From contig OZ025786.1 in assembly GCA_964019425.1 (NCBI GenBank), positions 1,240,001 through 1,304,000 of the forward strand: a stretch of DNA of 64,000 bases, in the 5' to 3' direction. The notes under the pieces were generated by a model. It saw only the letters and a program-made list of their open reading frames with translations, was not told the DNA's origin and did no database searches. Position numbers and translations under genes: made by a program. Origin of the DNA: Flectonema sp. DT1601. Lineage: Eukaryota; Euglenozoa; Diplonemea; Diplonemida; Diplonemidae. Positions 33,712 through 44,847 of this stretch are shown here, piece after piece; position 1 is the stretch's first letter; the number at the start of each line of letters is the position of its first letter.

Positions 33712-36700
33712 CTAATAAGGACTACTAGAAGGTTGTTTATAAGAATTTAAAACATGTCTCACTTGATTAATAGCCTCCCTAGCAGGTATTGGATGACGTT
33801 GCTGCTGAGGAGGCCTTTGATATGAAGAAATAGCAGGATGAGGCTGCTGATGTTGTTGTTGCTGCTGATAACTAAAGGATGAGCACTCAGGAGAAGGAGC
33901 TGGAGAAGAATGAGGTGATGATAAAGAAACAGCAGCTGGACTTCTGTTTAGGTAAACCTGAGAGAGTACTCCTCCCAATGCTGGCTGAGATAGTTGAGGT
34001 GCAACACGAGGAGGACTTTCTCTCATCTGTTGTCTATATCCAACTGCAGGAGAACCAGCCCAAGGATGAACCGGACCAACTTCAGGAGATACTGGGACAC
34101 CAACACCAACATTATTATCGTTGTAGTATGCTCTTCCATTACTTGGTGAGGGTGATGCTGATGGTGATGCTAACTCTTGTCTACTCTGTCTTAACGGTGC
34201 TCCTCCTTGTTGACTTTGTAATCCAATGAGAGTCCTCGCTACAGCAATTGGCATTACAATCTGTTCATCGTTTAGAACTTTACATCCGACGGGAAACTCT
34301 TCAATTGACGTATTCTGTTGAGGAGGACTAGTTGGATATGATGGTTGGAATGATACTCTTTTAACACCACCGTACACTTGATCATATCCAATATCATCAT
34401 GGCTATAAGTGTGTGATGATGGAGGAGCGACGTCTCTCATGCGAGCGAGTTCCTTTTCACGACTCCTTCTGCTGTTGAGATCAAATGGACTTTGATTAAT
34501 TTCAAAACTAACATCAGACTGTTGTTGAGGTGACTGAACAGCTTCCGCACGCTGCGCTTTCTCCATCATTAGTTCCATCAACTCGAGACCATACTCTCTT
34601 AAGTTAGGAGGGATTGAAGCTGCTAATTTCGGAGCTGGTATAACAGGTCTTTCGACTCTCACTGGTGTTACTGGTAACGGTTCAGGTTCTGTGTGGATGT
34701 GAGTGGCCGCAATCGGAGATGAATTCTTAAACTCTCCTCTCCATCTTTGAAGTTCTTGTTTAACTTGCTGCATCTCATCAAGAGCAGCAGCAACTCTCTC
34801 TTGTTGTGTGAGGGATGTCACTCTGAGTTCTGCAGTTAATCGTTTCTGAACTTCAAACACAACTTGAGAAGCAGTCTGTTCCGCAACAAGATTAGTGTCA
34901 ATGTGATTATCAACAATGTGATTGTTTATTTGAGGTACCGGAGATGGAGATGGGGAGACATTTCTGATATTCTTACGTCTTCGCATAGCAGCCTCACGCC
35001 GTCTTCTATCCTGAACAGCATTTGAGAACTGACGAACCTCCTTTTGTTGATATTGTTGTTGATGAGGTTGTTGTGGTTGTTGTTGTTGTTGTTGTTGTTG
35101 CTGTTGTCCAGCCAATGGAGAAATAGCACCCCGACCCTCATCAACCCACCATGGTTCTTGTGATATTTTATTTGCAGATTCAGATTTACTTTGAACAGCT
35201 GACTGTAGTATGTTTCTACGTTTTTCAGCAGTCTTTAAATCCCGTGTAATCACTTCTTCTTGAACTTCTAATTCAAGTCTTTGAAGGGCCAATGTCTGAA
35301 TTCTTTGCCTGTACTGGTCAGTTGTTTCACCTAACTTCATACCTGTGGTACCTGTTGTCAGTCTTGGTGATTCAACAAAAGAGGTTGATGTGTCATCACT
35401 TGGTAGAGGAGATGGCAATGAAAGAGTGCTTCGGTTCTTTTCATTCAATTTTCTAGTTTCTCCTTCGATGTTTGCGATTTCTGCTTCGAGTTGTTTTCGT
35501 TTTTTTTGAAGTTCGAGATCTCTGATGACCTGCTCTCTCCCGATTCGTTTTTCAGATTCTTCAGAACGGAGACGACCCAGATGGGCTTCTAGTCTAAGTC
35601 GGTCTTCTTCGAAGGTTTTTCGCTCATTTATTAGTTCGAGCTTGGCAGACTCTTCCCTTCTCTTTGATTCGGCTACTGCCGATGCAATCGTTCTGGTTGT
35701 TTCTTCTTCTCGGAGTGCAGTTATATTTCCTTCTCTTCTAACTAATTCTTCACGTTGTGCCTGACGAGTATCTTCCAAGAGTTTGTCTTCATCAGCTCTC
35801 CTTTGTTGAAGTTGTTCCATTTCTTGTTGCATGGCTTCCATTTCTTTCTTTTTCTCAATCATTATGTTGTTAACGTTAACATTTTGAATGGAATCTACTG
35901 CTGCTGCCTGTTGAGAGATGGCTGACGTAATACTCTCAGGTGTAGGAGAAGCTGTTGGGGGCTGCATTGAAGAAACCGACTGAGCTGACTCAACAACTGC
36001 AGCAGGTGGTGCGCTAACCGCAGCAGGTAGTGCCTGACTCGGTACAGATGTTGGTGTTTCAACAATTGGAGGTTGCTGAGGTTGTTCTGTCACAGTTAGT
36101 GTTGAAGACACTTCTTCAACAGGAGTCGATATCACTGCTGGAGGTGGCAGTTCTGCTGAGGGAGGTGTTGGTAATTTCGCTTCAACCACAGCAGCAGCAG
36201 CAGCAGCAGGAACAGGTGCTACAGGTGCCGCAGCTGGCTTCTCTGCTTCAACAGGCTGCTGCTCCACAACAACTGCTTCGGCAGCTGGCTCAGGTTCAGT
36301 AACTGCTTTCGCAGCTGGCTCAGGAACTGGGGGATCTTTTTTTTCAACCACCGGTGGTGCCGGTGCTTTCGGAGGTGCCGGTGCTTTCGGAGGTGCTGGC
36401 GCTTTCGGTGCTTTTGCAGTTGGATTCGGAGGTGGCTGCGGAGCGTTTTTAGCCTTTTCAGATCCCGCGCCTGACGGCTTTGTTCCCTTTTTCTGAAACC
36501 AAATAAAACACTTATCAGACACTCCTTGTTCGCCGAGAGATTTCGTGAGGTCCATGGGTTCGCCCTTAGGCTTTGCTGAGGCACCCTTTCCCTCACATGC
36601 ATATATATCGTATTTTGATACCGCAGTTCCCAACTTTTCTTTGAATTTCGGAACGCTGACTCGCAGTTTTTTACCGAAGTCCATAGAACCAACTAATAGC

Positions 36701-36747
36701 CTGTCGCTGTGTTTCCATTGCTCTCCGATTAGGTACACACATGGCAT
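33712..36747 (-). CDS. Large coiled-coil, Pro/Ala- and Gln-rich protein, unrecognised
   Basis: 1011 residues, single exon, start ATG 36747 (MPCVYLIGEQW). The first ~85 residues look globular (GSMDFGKKLRVSVPKFKEKL, then CFIWFQKKG) and recall a small beta-grasp or DCX-like module, but I cannot assign it. Residues ~95-250 are Pro/Ala/Glu-rich with PKAPAPP repeats. ~295-470 and ~490-530 are strong coiled coil (EAMQQEMEQLQQRR, RKQLEAEIANIEGETRKLNE). A Gln run lies near 545 (CAA/CAG repeat, 35070-35105). The rest is disordered, Ser/Pro/Gln-rich. The architecture fits a cytoskeletal or ciliary scaffold; this is inference only. Confidence 0.8.
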   Translation of the reverse strand: MPCVYLIGEQWKHSDRLLVGSMDFGKKLRVSVPKFKEKLGTAVSKYDIYACEGKGASAKPKGEPMDLTKSLGEQGVSDKCFIWFQKKGTKPSGAGSEKAKNAPQPPPNPTAKAPKAPAPPKAPAPPKAPAPPVVEKKDPPVPEPAAKAVTEPEPAAEAVVVEQQPVEAEKPAAAPVAPVPAAAAAAVVEAKLPTPPSAELPPPAVISTPVEEVSSTLTVTEQPQQPPIVETPTSVPSQALPAAVSAPPAAVVESAQSVSSMQPPTASPTPESITSAISQQAAAVDSIQNVNVNNIMIEKKKEMEAMQQEMEQLQQRRADEDKLLEDTRQAQREELVRREGNITALREEETTRTIASAVAESKRREESAKLELINERKTFEEDRLRLEAHLGRLRSEESEKRIGREQVIRDLELQKKRKQLEAEIANIEGETRKLNEKNRSTLSLPSPLPSDDTSTSFVESPRLTTGTTGMKLGETTDQYRQRIQTLALQRLELEVQEEVITRDLKTAEKRRNILQSAVQSKSESANKISQEPWWVDEGRGAISPLAGQQQQQQQQQQPQQPHQQQYQQKEVRQFSNAVQDRRRREAAMRRRKNIRNVSPSPSPVPQINNHIVDNHIDTNLVAEQTASQVVFEVQKRLTAELRVTSLTQQERVAAALDEMQQVKQELQRWRGEFKNSSPIAATHIHTEPEPLPVTPVRVERPVIPAPKLAASIPPNLREYGLELMELMMEKAQRAEAVQSPQQQSDVSFEINQSPFDLNSRRSREKELARMRDVAPPSSHTYSHDDIGYDQVYGGVKRVSFQPSYPTSPPQQNTSIEEFPVGCKVLNDEQIVMPIAVARTLIGLQSQQGGAPLRQSRQELASPSASPSPSNGRAYYNDNNVGVGVPVSPEVGPVHPWAGSPAVGYRQQMRESPPRVAPQLSQPALGGVLSQVYLNRSPAAVSLSSPHSSPAPSPECSSFSYQQQQQHQQPHPAISSYQRPPQQQRHPIPAREAINQVRHVLNSYKQPSSSPY

Positions 36748-37940
36748 TAAATTGGTTGGTTTCTGTTGTCAAGTAAGTTAAAATAATTTGAATACGTCAA
36801 AAAAACCCTCCTGCAGTTCATTCCCTGCCTTAGGATCGACCGACTCAGCATTCAGTCAAAAAAAAAAAAAAAAAAAAAAAGGGAAAGGAAAAGAAAATCT
36901 CTTTGGGTATTCCAGCAAGTAGAAATCTTATCATAAATAATTTTTTTTTTTAAAAAAAGAAGGAGAAGAAAAGCAGAAAATATCCGAGACAGACTGCTGA
37001 TGCGAATTTATGTACAAAAATATTTCTCATCTTCTTTTCTTTATGTCCCATGTGACTTTTTTTTGTACCAAAAATACTCTTATGGAACGTCACCAGGAAG
37101 CTATTCTCAACTACGGCATCTCACATTGCAAAGAGATGAAGCCGCGGAGGTGATAAAAAAAAATAGCCACCACGGGAATAACAGTCAAGCATTTATGGAG
37201 CGATTGTTCCTCTTCATTTCGCATGAGAATGAATAATACGAAGACAAAAAAAAAAAAAAAAAAAAAAAAAAAAGGTACATCAGCTGTCACATATGTAAGC
37301 TGGCTTGAAAACAGTCGTAACATTCGTTATTATTATTATTGTTTCTTTATTCTCTCTCACTGGAAAAAAAAAAAAAAACCGGAATTTCGGATTGCGAGAG
37401 CTAGAAAGGAGAACGATATATATAATACTATAATAGAATGAAAAAGAAAAGATGGAATAACAAAACAACAAATAAACATATCGAAGAGCCAGGCCCGGTT
37501 TACGCTTTTTAACACAACTCGCATCCCAAAAAAAAAATAATCCTATCTAAGGGAAACGGTTAGTTTATGAGCTTATTATTATTAAAAAACGCATTTAAGA
37601 AAAAAAAAAAAAAAAAAAAAAAAAAAGATAAATAAATAAATAGTTCTGCTGTTTCGTTTAACACTAGTGGGAAACGTAGTTTCAGTAAAGTGTGAAGACT
37701 ATAAAGCGGTTTCAAGTTTGTAGTGTTTCTTATTGAAGGAACCGATACGTGTCTATCAAGGTTAGTATCTAATAAGAAAATCATCAATGCAGTGGTGAGT
37801 ATCAAACAGAGAACGCAACCCTAAACTACGATTCGCTTTGAAACTCTCAGCTTTTTTTTTTAAATATTTTATTTGGAAAGTAATTATCAAAAGAAAGAAA
37901 ACACATCCCAGTTGCCGTTGTATTTTTTATTTCTTTTATT
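36748..37940. other. Intergenic, homopolymer-rich
   Basis: Only low-complexity ORFs. No gene recognised upstream of the foldback element. Confidence 0.5.
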
Positions 37941-38700
37941 CATAGATGGAAGTGCCCTCCAAATTTGGAGGGCGTTTGGTGAAAATCAGCCACAAAAATT
38001 TGTAGGGCCAAAATAGGGCCATTGTAGGGCCAAAATAGGGCCAAAATAGGGCGCTGGAGGGCGCGTAGGGCGCTTTTTTAATTAAATTTAATATAATGCC
38101 GAGCTCATTTTGACACACCCCTGCCCTCAGCGAGGTCGAATCGCATCTTATTTGACTTTTCTCCGGTTCGCCCGATCAAATGCGTCTCTGGGATATCAGT
38201 TTACTTGCCACCAGTAAACTTCTTTTTTTTCTCACAAGGTACCGTGAAGACCGGCCTATTAACAGGTTAGCAAGAACGCACTCTCCCTCCTCGAATCCCT
38301 CTATATTCGACTTGGTGCATTCTGCGGGCTAATCAGCTCCTTGTAGATCTGGGATGCATCGTCCACTGAAATGAGTTTCAGCTTCAGGGATTGCAGCAGG
38401 CTCCGGAAGCTCTCAAGGAGTGGTCCATTGTTTTTGCCATTGTTGACCGTCGAACCATGACCTGGAGGTCTCGGGTTCGAACCCCGTGACACCCTTTTTT
38501 CTCTTTTTCGAAAGACTGCCAAGCATGTCAAAAAAATTTTTTTTGGCTTCTGCGTTAAAATACTTGTGCGTCAGTGTAAGTCCCTGTCAATTTAGCTGTC
38601 TTATAGTAATAAAAAAGGAAAAAAAAAGCGCCCTCCAAAATAATATTTATATTAAAAGCGCCCTACACGCCCTCCAAATTGTAGGGCACTTCCATCTATG
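37941..38700. mobile_element. 760-bp foldback/TIR non-autonomous element
   Basis: Ends are inverted: CATAGATGGAAGTGCCCT at the left and its complement AGGGCACTTCCATCTATG at the right, continuing into GGAGGGCG and AAAGCGCCCTAC-type subterminal repeats on both sides. The left terminus holds the perfect 20-bp palindrome GCCCTCCAAATTTGGAGGGC (37954-37973). Subterminal units GTAGGGCCAAAATA are repeated at 38008-38065. Flanks share TTTATT, a possible 6-bp target duplication that is weak in AT-rich DNA. There is no transposase. The interior (38105-38600) is less AT-rich and contains a tRNA-like B box. It looks like a MITE that depends on an element elsewhere in the genome. Confidence 0.75.
38430..38500 (+). 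other. tRNA-like fragment with Pol III B box inside the foldback element
   Basis: CGGGTTCGAACCCCG makes a T-arm-like hairpin with loop TTCGAAC, followed by GACACC and a T run. A weak A-box-like TGGTCCATTG lies ~45 bp upstream. No matching acceptor stem is found, so it is not a functional tRNA gene; it may be a SINE-like or pseudo-tRNA segment. Confidence 0.4.
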
Positions 38701-39549
38701 TTTATTTATCTTTTTTTTTTTTTTTTTTTTCTTTTTTTCCCGCTGTTTTTTTTTATAATCCACTAGAATTAATTCAACCAGAGGAAAAAAATTTTGATAA
38801 TTTTTAAAAAAAGCCAGTCATGAGCTGCTATTTTTTTCACTCTCATTTAAAAGGGTTTTTTTTGTTAAGATTGTTTTTAAAAAAAAAAAAAAAAACAAGT
38901 CCAGAGAAAGTAAACACACAAGGAAAAAAAGTATCGTCCTCAAGGAGATTGCCCACCTTGTGTGTTTGGTCTTTCCCCTTAACTAACATAACAGCTTGGC
39001 TTTTTTTTAATAAAAAAAAAAAAAAAAAGAAGTAAGATGCTCACGACGAACCCCTTCAGGTCCAAATGCGATAAGGCTACTTTTTTTTTCTACATGAAAA
39101 AAAAAAACTACACAAATAATTCAAAAGTTGGGATTCGATCAAGTTCCGTGTCTAGATTTCCGTATTTCGGATTCCGAAGAAGCTATTCGGAATGAAAATA
39201 TTAGGCTAATAATCTGGAGAAAAAAACCTTACTTTGATGTCAGACACGGTTTTCGAACATATTCACAGTGAATCTCATTTTATAGATACAGATATACCAA
39301 CAAGGGAAGCAGTAATTTATTTTATTTTTTTTTTTATTCTTAAAAAAAAAATTAAAACATAAATAAAAAAACCACTCCATTGATTAGTTATCATATCTCG
39401 TAAGTGTAACTTAACAAAAAAAAAAAAAAAAAAAAAAAACGAAGCAAACAAAAAAAAATATTTTTCATCCAATCATGTCTCCACAGTCATCGAGTTGTGG
39501 TTTCATTCCGAAAGATGTCATTCTCAACAACAGATTGCAATGTATTAAA
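38701..39549. other. Intergenic, homopolymer-rich
   Basis: Only A/T runs and low complexity; no gene recognised before the last exon of the secreted protein. Confidence 0.5.
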
Positions 39550-41047
39550 CTAGACTTCCCTTGCTTCACCCAGTCCATCATCATTACTATTACTGTTTAC
39601 TAAATTCTTATCCTGAGGAATAGCTGCAGTTGATCCAGCGGTATTTCTCGGACAAAACCACAACGTACTAAGTGACTGGATGGAGTATTTTGCCAGAGAC
39701 AGTTGAACGCACCTGAAGTTTTATTATTTAATTATTTTTCAAACAACATTACAAAAATGACACAAAACGAAAAAGTTATATTCCTATCGAACTGCAATAC
39801 GGCGGTTTGGAATTGACGAGTTAAATAGAAAGGTTTGTGAGACTTTTTGTAAATAATAAAAAAAAAAAAAAAAAAATAAAAAAAAACATACTTTTGATAC
39901 CCAGGATTTGAAACCTTCTTTCCTAATAATCCGTGTCGTGTAAGAATCTGTGTTGTTGTTGTTGTTGTTGTTATTTTTTTTTTTCACTTTGAAAAAAAAA
40001 AAAAAAAAAAAAATTACAAACCATTGTGACTTTATTTATATCATTTGTCTGCCAAACCATTGCCTGCAAGGCCGCCTTCTTACCACCAGAAGGAAAGTCT
40101 TTTGGTTTCAAGATCAAGTCTGGTCCAGATGGAAACGTCCAACGACATCCATCAGTACAACTAAGGGTTTCCTTTTGAGGAGATCCTGGCAATGGAAACA
40201 CTGAATTCTCAGTTCCAAGAGACACCAGAGAATCCAAATCCATTTGAGTAGGGTCATAGTTAACGATTACTTCCTTAGCGAGTAGTAAACCTAATGACCC
40301 TTGATTTGATGCTTTAAACAGTCTCGCAGGATTCTTATTAGCCTTACGGATTTCTTCCGACTTTGTGTAAGGTACGACTGTTCCTTTTTTCCAATCAGTT
40401 TCTGTTGCTGCTTCGAATTGTTCTAAAAATTCTCTTCTGGTGTAGACTTTTTCATCACTGAACATACGTCTTTCGGGTAAAAGTTCATTCGCACCGAATG
40501 GTCTACAAGATGGCTCCCTGCATATATAAACAGCAGGTGTAGACCTGTTGAACCACTCATTAATGACAAATGACCATTGTAAGTCTCTTCTACTTCTGAC
40601 AGAAATTTGTTTTTCTTGAAGTGCGTTTGTTGTGTTTTTTGAATTCTTGCAAGGTGCAAATCCTATTCCCTGACGAAATGGTTTTCTAAATACTATTGTG
40701 ACACCTCCAATCATGAATGACATTGCGAATTGTTCTTCTTTCTGTGATGAACCAGCAATAGGTTCGATACTCCACGCTGCTGGTACAGCTAATGAATGAG
40801 TCAGTCCTTTCACGGCTGCTTTTATCTCAGCTGACGTCGCATTCATTCCAACACTAATCTGATCAATTTTCCTAACAATATGATTTTGATTAACTGGACA
40901 AAGAGATCCTAATTTCTTCGATGATGATGTTTTATTTGATTTTTTTTTCATTGACGCTTCGAATACCCGAAGACCATCGTCCTTTTTAACTCTTTGAATC
41001 GCACCCAACTGACTTACCAGTATTGTTGTCAGGACGATCAATATCAT
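39550..41047 (-). CDS. Secreted protein of unknown function, three exons
   Basis: 414 residues after splicing. Signal peptide MILIVLTTILVSQLGA; no later TM segment, so probably secreted or lumenal. Conserved-looking Cys residues (GFAPCKNSK, YICREPSCRPFG, SCTDGCRW) suggest disulfides. Exon 1 is 40022-41047, exon 2 is 39892-39947 and exon 3 is 39550-39712. Intron 1 is 39948-40021 (GTTTGT...CACAG) and intron 2 is 39713-39891 (GTATGT...TTCAG). The phases agree (0, then 2), and the joined tail (ILTRHGLLGKKVSNPGYQK, then VQLSLAKYSIQSLSTLW) is coding-like to TAG 39550. Without splicing the frame ends in Phe/Lys low complexity. I do not recognise the family. Confidence 0.7.
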
Positions 41048-41427
41048 TTTATTATTATTGCTTTTTTTATTTTCTAAGTTTAACGAACAATAAGTACAAA
41101 TGATTTCCAACCCATACCCTACAGTGATTCATATTACAATGAAAGATTCCGAAGCAGTGCAGACCGGTAGTGAGCACGGTGTTAAAACAAGATTCCCTTA
41201 CCTATATTGCAATAAAAGGGTGAAAAGAAAACTTAATTTGAGGAGGTATCAAGCTTACGTTTTTTTTTTTTTTTTTTTTTGTCCAATAATAACATAATCG
41301 AATTGTAGAAAAAGAAATAAATAAAACAACAGACGACTACTCAACAAATAAGAAACATAAAAGAAATATATAAAACATAAAACAGATGATTGTCGTGTGT
41401 AAACAACGGCAGCTAAAACTAGAAATA
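41048..41427. other. Intergenic, nothing supported
   Basis: AT-rich spacer; no exon or repeat copy recognised. Confidence 0.5.
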
Positions 41428-42089
41428 TTACACCCACGGCATCCATCTTCCCTTTTCTTGATCATAAAAAGTGATTGGGATTCCTTTTTTGTTATTTCCA
41501 TCATATCGAACTTGAGCTATCCACCCATCAACTTCTTCTTCACGAACTTCAACAGCGGAGTACTCAGGTGGTTGTGTGCTTCTATCGTGTCTTCGAGAAT
41601 TCATTTCACGCTCTTCTCCCTCCAGCATTGATGGTTTTGGTCCATACTTTCTAAACATATAACCACTACACACTCCACAGAAGATACCGAACATTATAAA
41701 TGATATTAAGAAAGCCCACTTGTTTCCATGATTTACTGGTCCCCATATGTCACCCTGTTCTTTTGATGCCGTTCCATTACTGGGTGAATTGCTTGGAGGA
41801 AATGTCCACACAGGCGGTGTTGATGTAACCTGTTTTCGTTAATTTAGAAAAAAAAAAAAAAAAAAGTTAAATTCACTTGATAAGGGTCACATACCGCACA
41901 TGTAGCTCTAACCCCCACAGTTGTGCTTCCCGAACCCGATACACAAGAACATAAAAAGTCCAATTCAACATCATAGTTTGGGTCTCTGCAATTTTGATCA
42001 ACCCCGCAAGGTGTTGCAGAACATTCATTCACAGCAGAATGAACTACTTGAATAATGAGAAAGGTCGATAACACTATTTTAACAATCAT
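41428..42089 (-). CDS. Type I membrane protein with EGF-like Cys motif, two exons
   Basis: 198 residues after splicing. Signal peptide MIVKIVLSTFLIIQVVHSA, then an EGF-like cysteine cluster (NECSATPCGVDQNCRDPNY, DFLCSC, RATCAV), a Pro/Ser/Asn stalk, a TM segment (WAFLISFIMFGIFCGVCSGY) and a ~70-residue cytoplasmic tail ending GRWMPWV. The intron 41830-41894 (65 nt, GTATGT...AACAG) joins RATCA to VTSTPPVW in phase 0. A PCG...QxCxDP motif followed by a C-x-C motif is found in surface proteins of several protist groups. The role is unknown; surface adhesion or signalling is possible. Confidence 0.8.
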
Positions 42090-42222
42090 CGTTTTGATTC
42101 TTGTTCCTGTTGTTAAGTATGTTAAAATACGACGTTTCTAAATAAAATTCAACTTCAGTAAAATCAAATGAATTTTCAGGTGTAAATGAGAAAGGGAAAA
42201 AAGGGGATGCATTTTTATTTAC

Positions 42223-42253
<31 letters not shown>

Positions 42254-42411
42254 TTTTTTAAAAAAAAGGGCAACCAAACATAAACCGGAGCAAGAGGAAA
42301 GAATGCGACCTCACTCTGAAAAGAGTCAAGTGTACAGGTTTATTTTTTTTCTATTTTTTTTTTTTTTTTTTTTTTCCCCCATCACGCATGATGAAAAACC
42401 GTCTATCACAT
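42090..42411. other. Intergenic, homopolymer-rich
   Basis: Long T and A runs; no gene supported. Confidence 0.5.
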
Positions 42412-44433
42412 CTAAGATGGCATTGACAATGGACTAGCTTGCGGATGTTCTTTTAGCATTTTCTCTTTCCATCCCATGATCGCTCTTCTAAGTGCTAAGT
42501 TAGGTATTAAATCTTTGTTGTTTAGTTTTTTATTTGTATTTGGAGACGTGTCGTGTGAGATTAACCAACTCTTGATAGCTAAGTGCTCATAGACATGTCC
42601 ATCACAAGTACACGTAGGATCTATTAATATTTCACCAGTGATAGTACAAAGGTACTCTTCAGGGATGTGTTCTTGTCCAATAGCTGTTGTGATATAATTA
42701 TTTATTTCTGATTCCTCCTCAACTTGTTCAGGTGATCGTCCATCCAACGCATTAGTACCCTTTTCATCCAAAGGATTTATATCACAACTTGATTGAGATG
42801 TCAAATTTTGTTCGATTTCTCTGTTTTTCTGATCTGCTAATCTCTCCATTCTCAAGAAATCGAGTCTCGCAGTTATTTTATACCTTTCTATAGCACTGTA
42901 TCCCAAGTCTTCTTTCAGCATCTCTTCAAATTGAGAATCGGTAAACCCAGCTCCAGGTGTGAATAGTTGTCCTTCTTCAATACCATGAATCTGAAGTCTG
43001 GTGATACATTGATCATACAACTCAATTTCTGTTAAAATTTTACCTTCCTGGGGTGTTTGTGGTTTCGAAACAGCAGATTTTTTCTTTTTCTTAGAACTTG
43101 CAGTATCAGGTAACGGTGACAATGGCGGTGTTCTCGGAGGGGTTCGAACTGGATTCAAAACGTGATCGGGACCAGTCGAAGGAGCGAGTTGCTGTGATAG
43201 AGGTGGTGTTTTCGGTTTTCGTCGTGATGCTGTTGGTACAGGAGGAGAGACACCTCTCCGCTCATATATTTCTTTTTGTTGAATAACCCAATCTTTTCTC
43301 TCAGGTATGAATGATGTTGCTGATGGATCGATTGATTCCGAGCCACCAGACATTGGACTGTTTGGGAGATCTGTATTCTGAGCTCCTAAATTATGCGTCA
43401 CTCCCCTCGACAATTCACAAAGTCGTCTTATCGCTGTAATTAATACGTTAGCAGATTCTCTTGGTAGAGTCACACCTTTTCCTAATTCTGGAAAACGAAG
43501 CATTTTCGATCTCGGATCGAGGTTTAAGCGTCTGACTGGAGGTCGTGCAGCACCATCAACAGTGTACTTTAATCCAGATAAAGAAGCCATCATTTGTATT
43601 GTGTATCCAGTAGTCACATCTAAGAATAATACGCTGCTGTTACATATTACTGTTGTTTCAGGTGATTGTGGTCGGGGTGGTTTGAATTTCTCCAGAACGT
43701 ATTCTTCGACTGTAATATAATCGTCTCCCTTTGTAGCAGCCAGATATTTATTTTTAAAATAATCATCGAGGGGATGATTATCTTGAATTTGATTAGTTTC
43801 TTTATTTTGATAGACGATATCTCCATCTTTATTTTTAACACTCTGCCATGGTGGTGGAACCATGCATTGGATACCCTCTCTTGCGATTGGCATAAGGTGA
43901 GGATAGAGATTCAGATCCATTTCTATCCATTTAGCATATTGATAGTCTTCGTCAGTGTACTCATCAGGAATGTCATTTCTAGTTTTCACAGTTAAGTCTA
44001 ATACAGTTGTGGGGGAAGCATCGCTTTTTTGTTTTTTTGATTTGACTTTTTCTTGACTAAGAGAACGTTGTCTTGATGTAGTTGGTTGCTCTCCTTGAAA
44101 TGTTTCTTTTCTTTTTTTTTTAATTAATTTGGTTGGGCTTGTAATATTCTCTTCAGTCGGTGGTTGGTTCACAACCTGCGGTGGAGTTTTTGGTCTCGTT
44201 TGAATTGCGTTCATCGCTGTAGTTGCTTTTAATATTTCTTTCTGCAACATAATATCTTGATCCCGCATTTTTTTTATATCTCTGACAACCCTCCTTGCTC
44301 CTGTTCCAATCCCAATCCCTCCGATTTTTTCATCGTCGGTTTCCTGTACCTTTTCTGTTGTGTACACATGAGAAACTTTTTTATTTTTTTCTTTTGGTTC
44401 ACATCGGACTTCGGAGCTCCCTCCGGAACCCAT
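42412..44433 (-). CDS. CEP164-like WW plus SAM-like plus U-box protein
   Basis: 673 residues, one exon. The N-terminus MGSGGSS matches an N-myristoylation site (Gly2, Ser6). Residues ~165-240 (YAKWIEMDLNLYPHLMPIAR, PPPWQSVKNKDGDIVYQNKE, NHPLDDYFKNKY) match the helix-plus-WW module of the centriole distal-appendage protein CEP164. About 478-530 (QLFTPGAGFTDSQFEEMLKE, LGYSAIERYKI) is SAM-like. Residues ~591-665 (PEEYLCTITGEILIDPT, then DGHVYEHLAIKSWL and LIPNLALRRAI) form a U-box, the E2-binding domain of ubiquitin ligases. The combination suggests a membrane-tethered ubiquitin ligase at the basal body or cilium; that role is inference. Start ATG 44433. Confidence 0.85.
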   Translation of the reverse strand: MGSGGSSEVRCEPKEKNKKVSHVYTTEKVQETDDEKIGGIGIGTGARRVVRDIKKMRDQDIMLQKEILKATTAMNAIQTRPKTPPQVVNQPPTEENITSPTKLIKKKRKETFQGEQPTTSRQRSLSQEKVKSKKQKSDASPTTVLDLTVKTRNDIPDEYTDEDYQYAKWIEMDLNLYPHLMPIAREGIQCMVPPPWQSVKNKDGDIVYQNKETNQIQDNHPLDDYFKNKYLAATKGDDYITVEEYVLEKFKPPRPQSPETTVICNSSVLFLDVTTGYTIQMMASLSGLKYTVDGAARPPVRRLNLDPRSKMLRFPELGKGVTLPRESANVLITAIRRLCELSRGVTHNLGAQNTDLPNSPMSGGSESIDPSATSFIPERKDWVIQQKEIYERRGVSPPVPTASRRKPKTPPLSQQLAPSTGPDHVLNPVRTPPRTPPLSPLPDTASSKKKKKSAVSKPQTPQEGKILTEIELYDQCITRLQIHGIEEGQLFTPGAGFTDSQFEEMLKEDLGYSAIERYKITARLDFLRMERLADQKNREIEQNLTSQSSCDINPLDEKGTNALDGRSPEQVEEESEINNYITTAIGQEHIPEEYLCTITGEILIDPTCTCDGHVYEHLAIKSWLISHDTSPNTNKKLNNKDLIPNLALRRAIMGWKEKMLKEHPQASPLSMPS

Positions 44434-44847
44434 TCTTTCAATGGTTCGACTAAAGAAATTACATCACAGAGACGACAGAAGATGTTATTTTTTTTATGTT
44501 TGTTATTTTTGAATTCAGATGAAAATAAACCTTTGAGGGAAGATAAATAAATAAAGAGATTAATACCACACAACAGTCGACACCAATCAAAAGGAATCCT
44601 TCTCTCTCTTAACTCCTAATGAAGAGGAAGATAAGATTATTATTTGTTATCACTATTTATGATGCATAAATAACATAAAAACTATTTAACGGATACTAAA
44701 AGAGCTGAAAAGATATAAGACCTTGACACTTGTTGAAGCCGCAGTTAAGGAAGCAGGTTGTTAATGTCTTGGATGACATGTCAAGACAATCAGATTGACT
44801 CATAAAGAGTATTGTTGAGGCTGCGATATCATTTTCGTATTGTGAGC
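44434..44847. other. Intergenic, nothing supported
   Basis: No exon or repeat recognised between the U-box gene and the Lys-rich gene. Confidence 0.5.

Noticed and set aside
36219-36692. 157-codon minus-strand ORF in another frame of the 1011-residue gene
   Set aside because: Shadow of the Pro/Ala repeat region (repetitive LRKHRHLRKHRHH).
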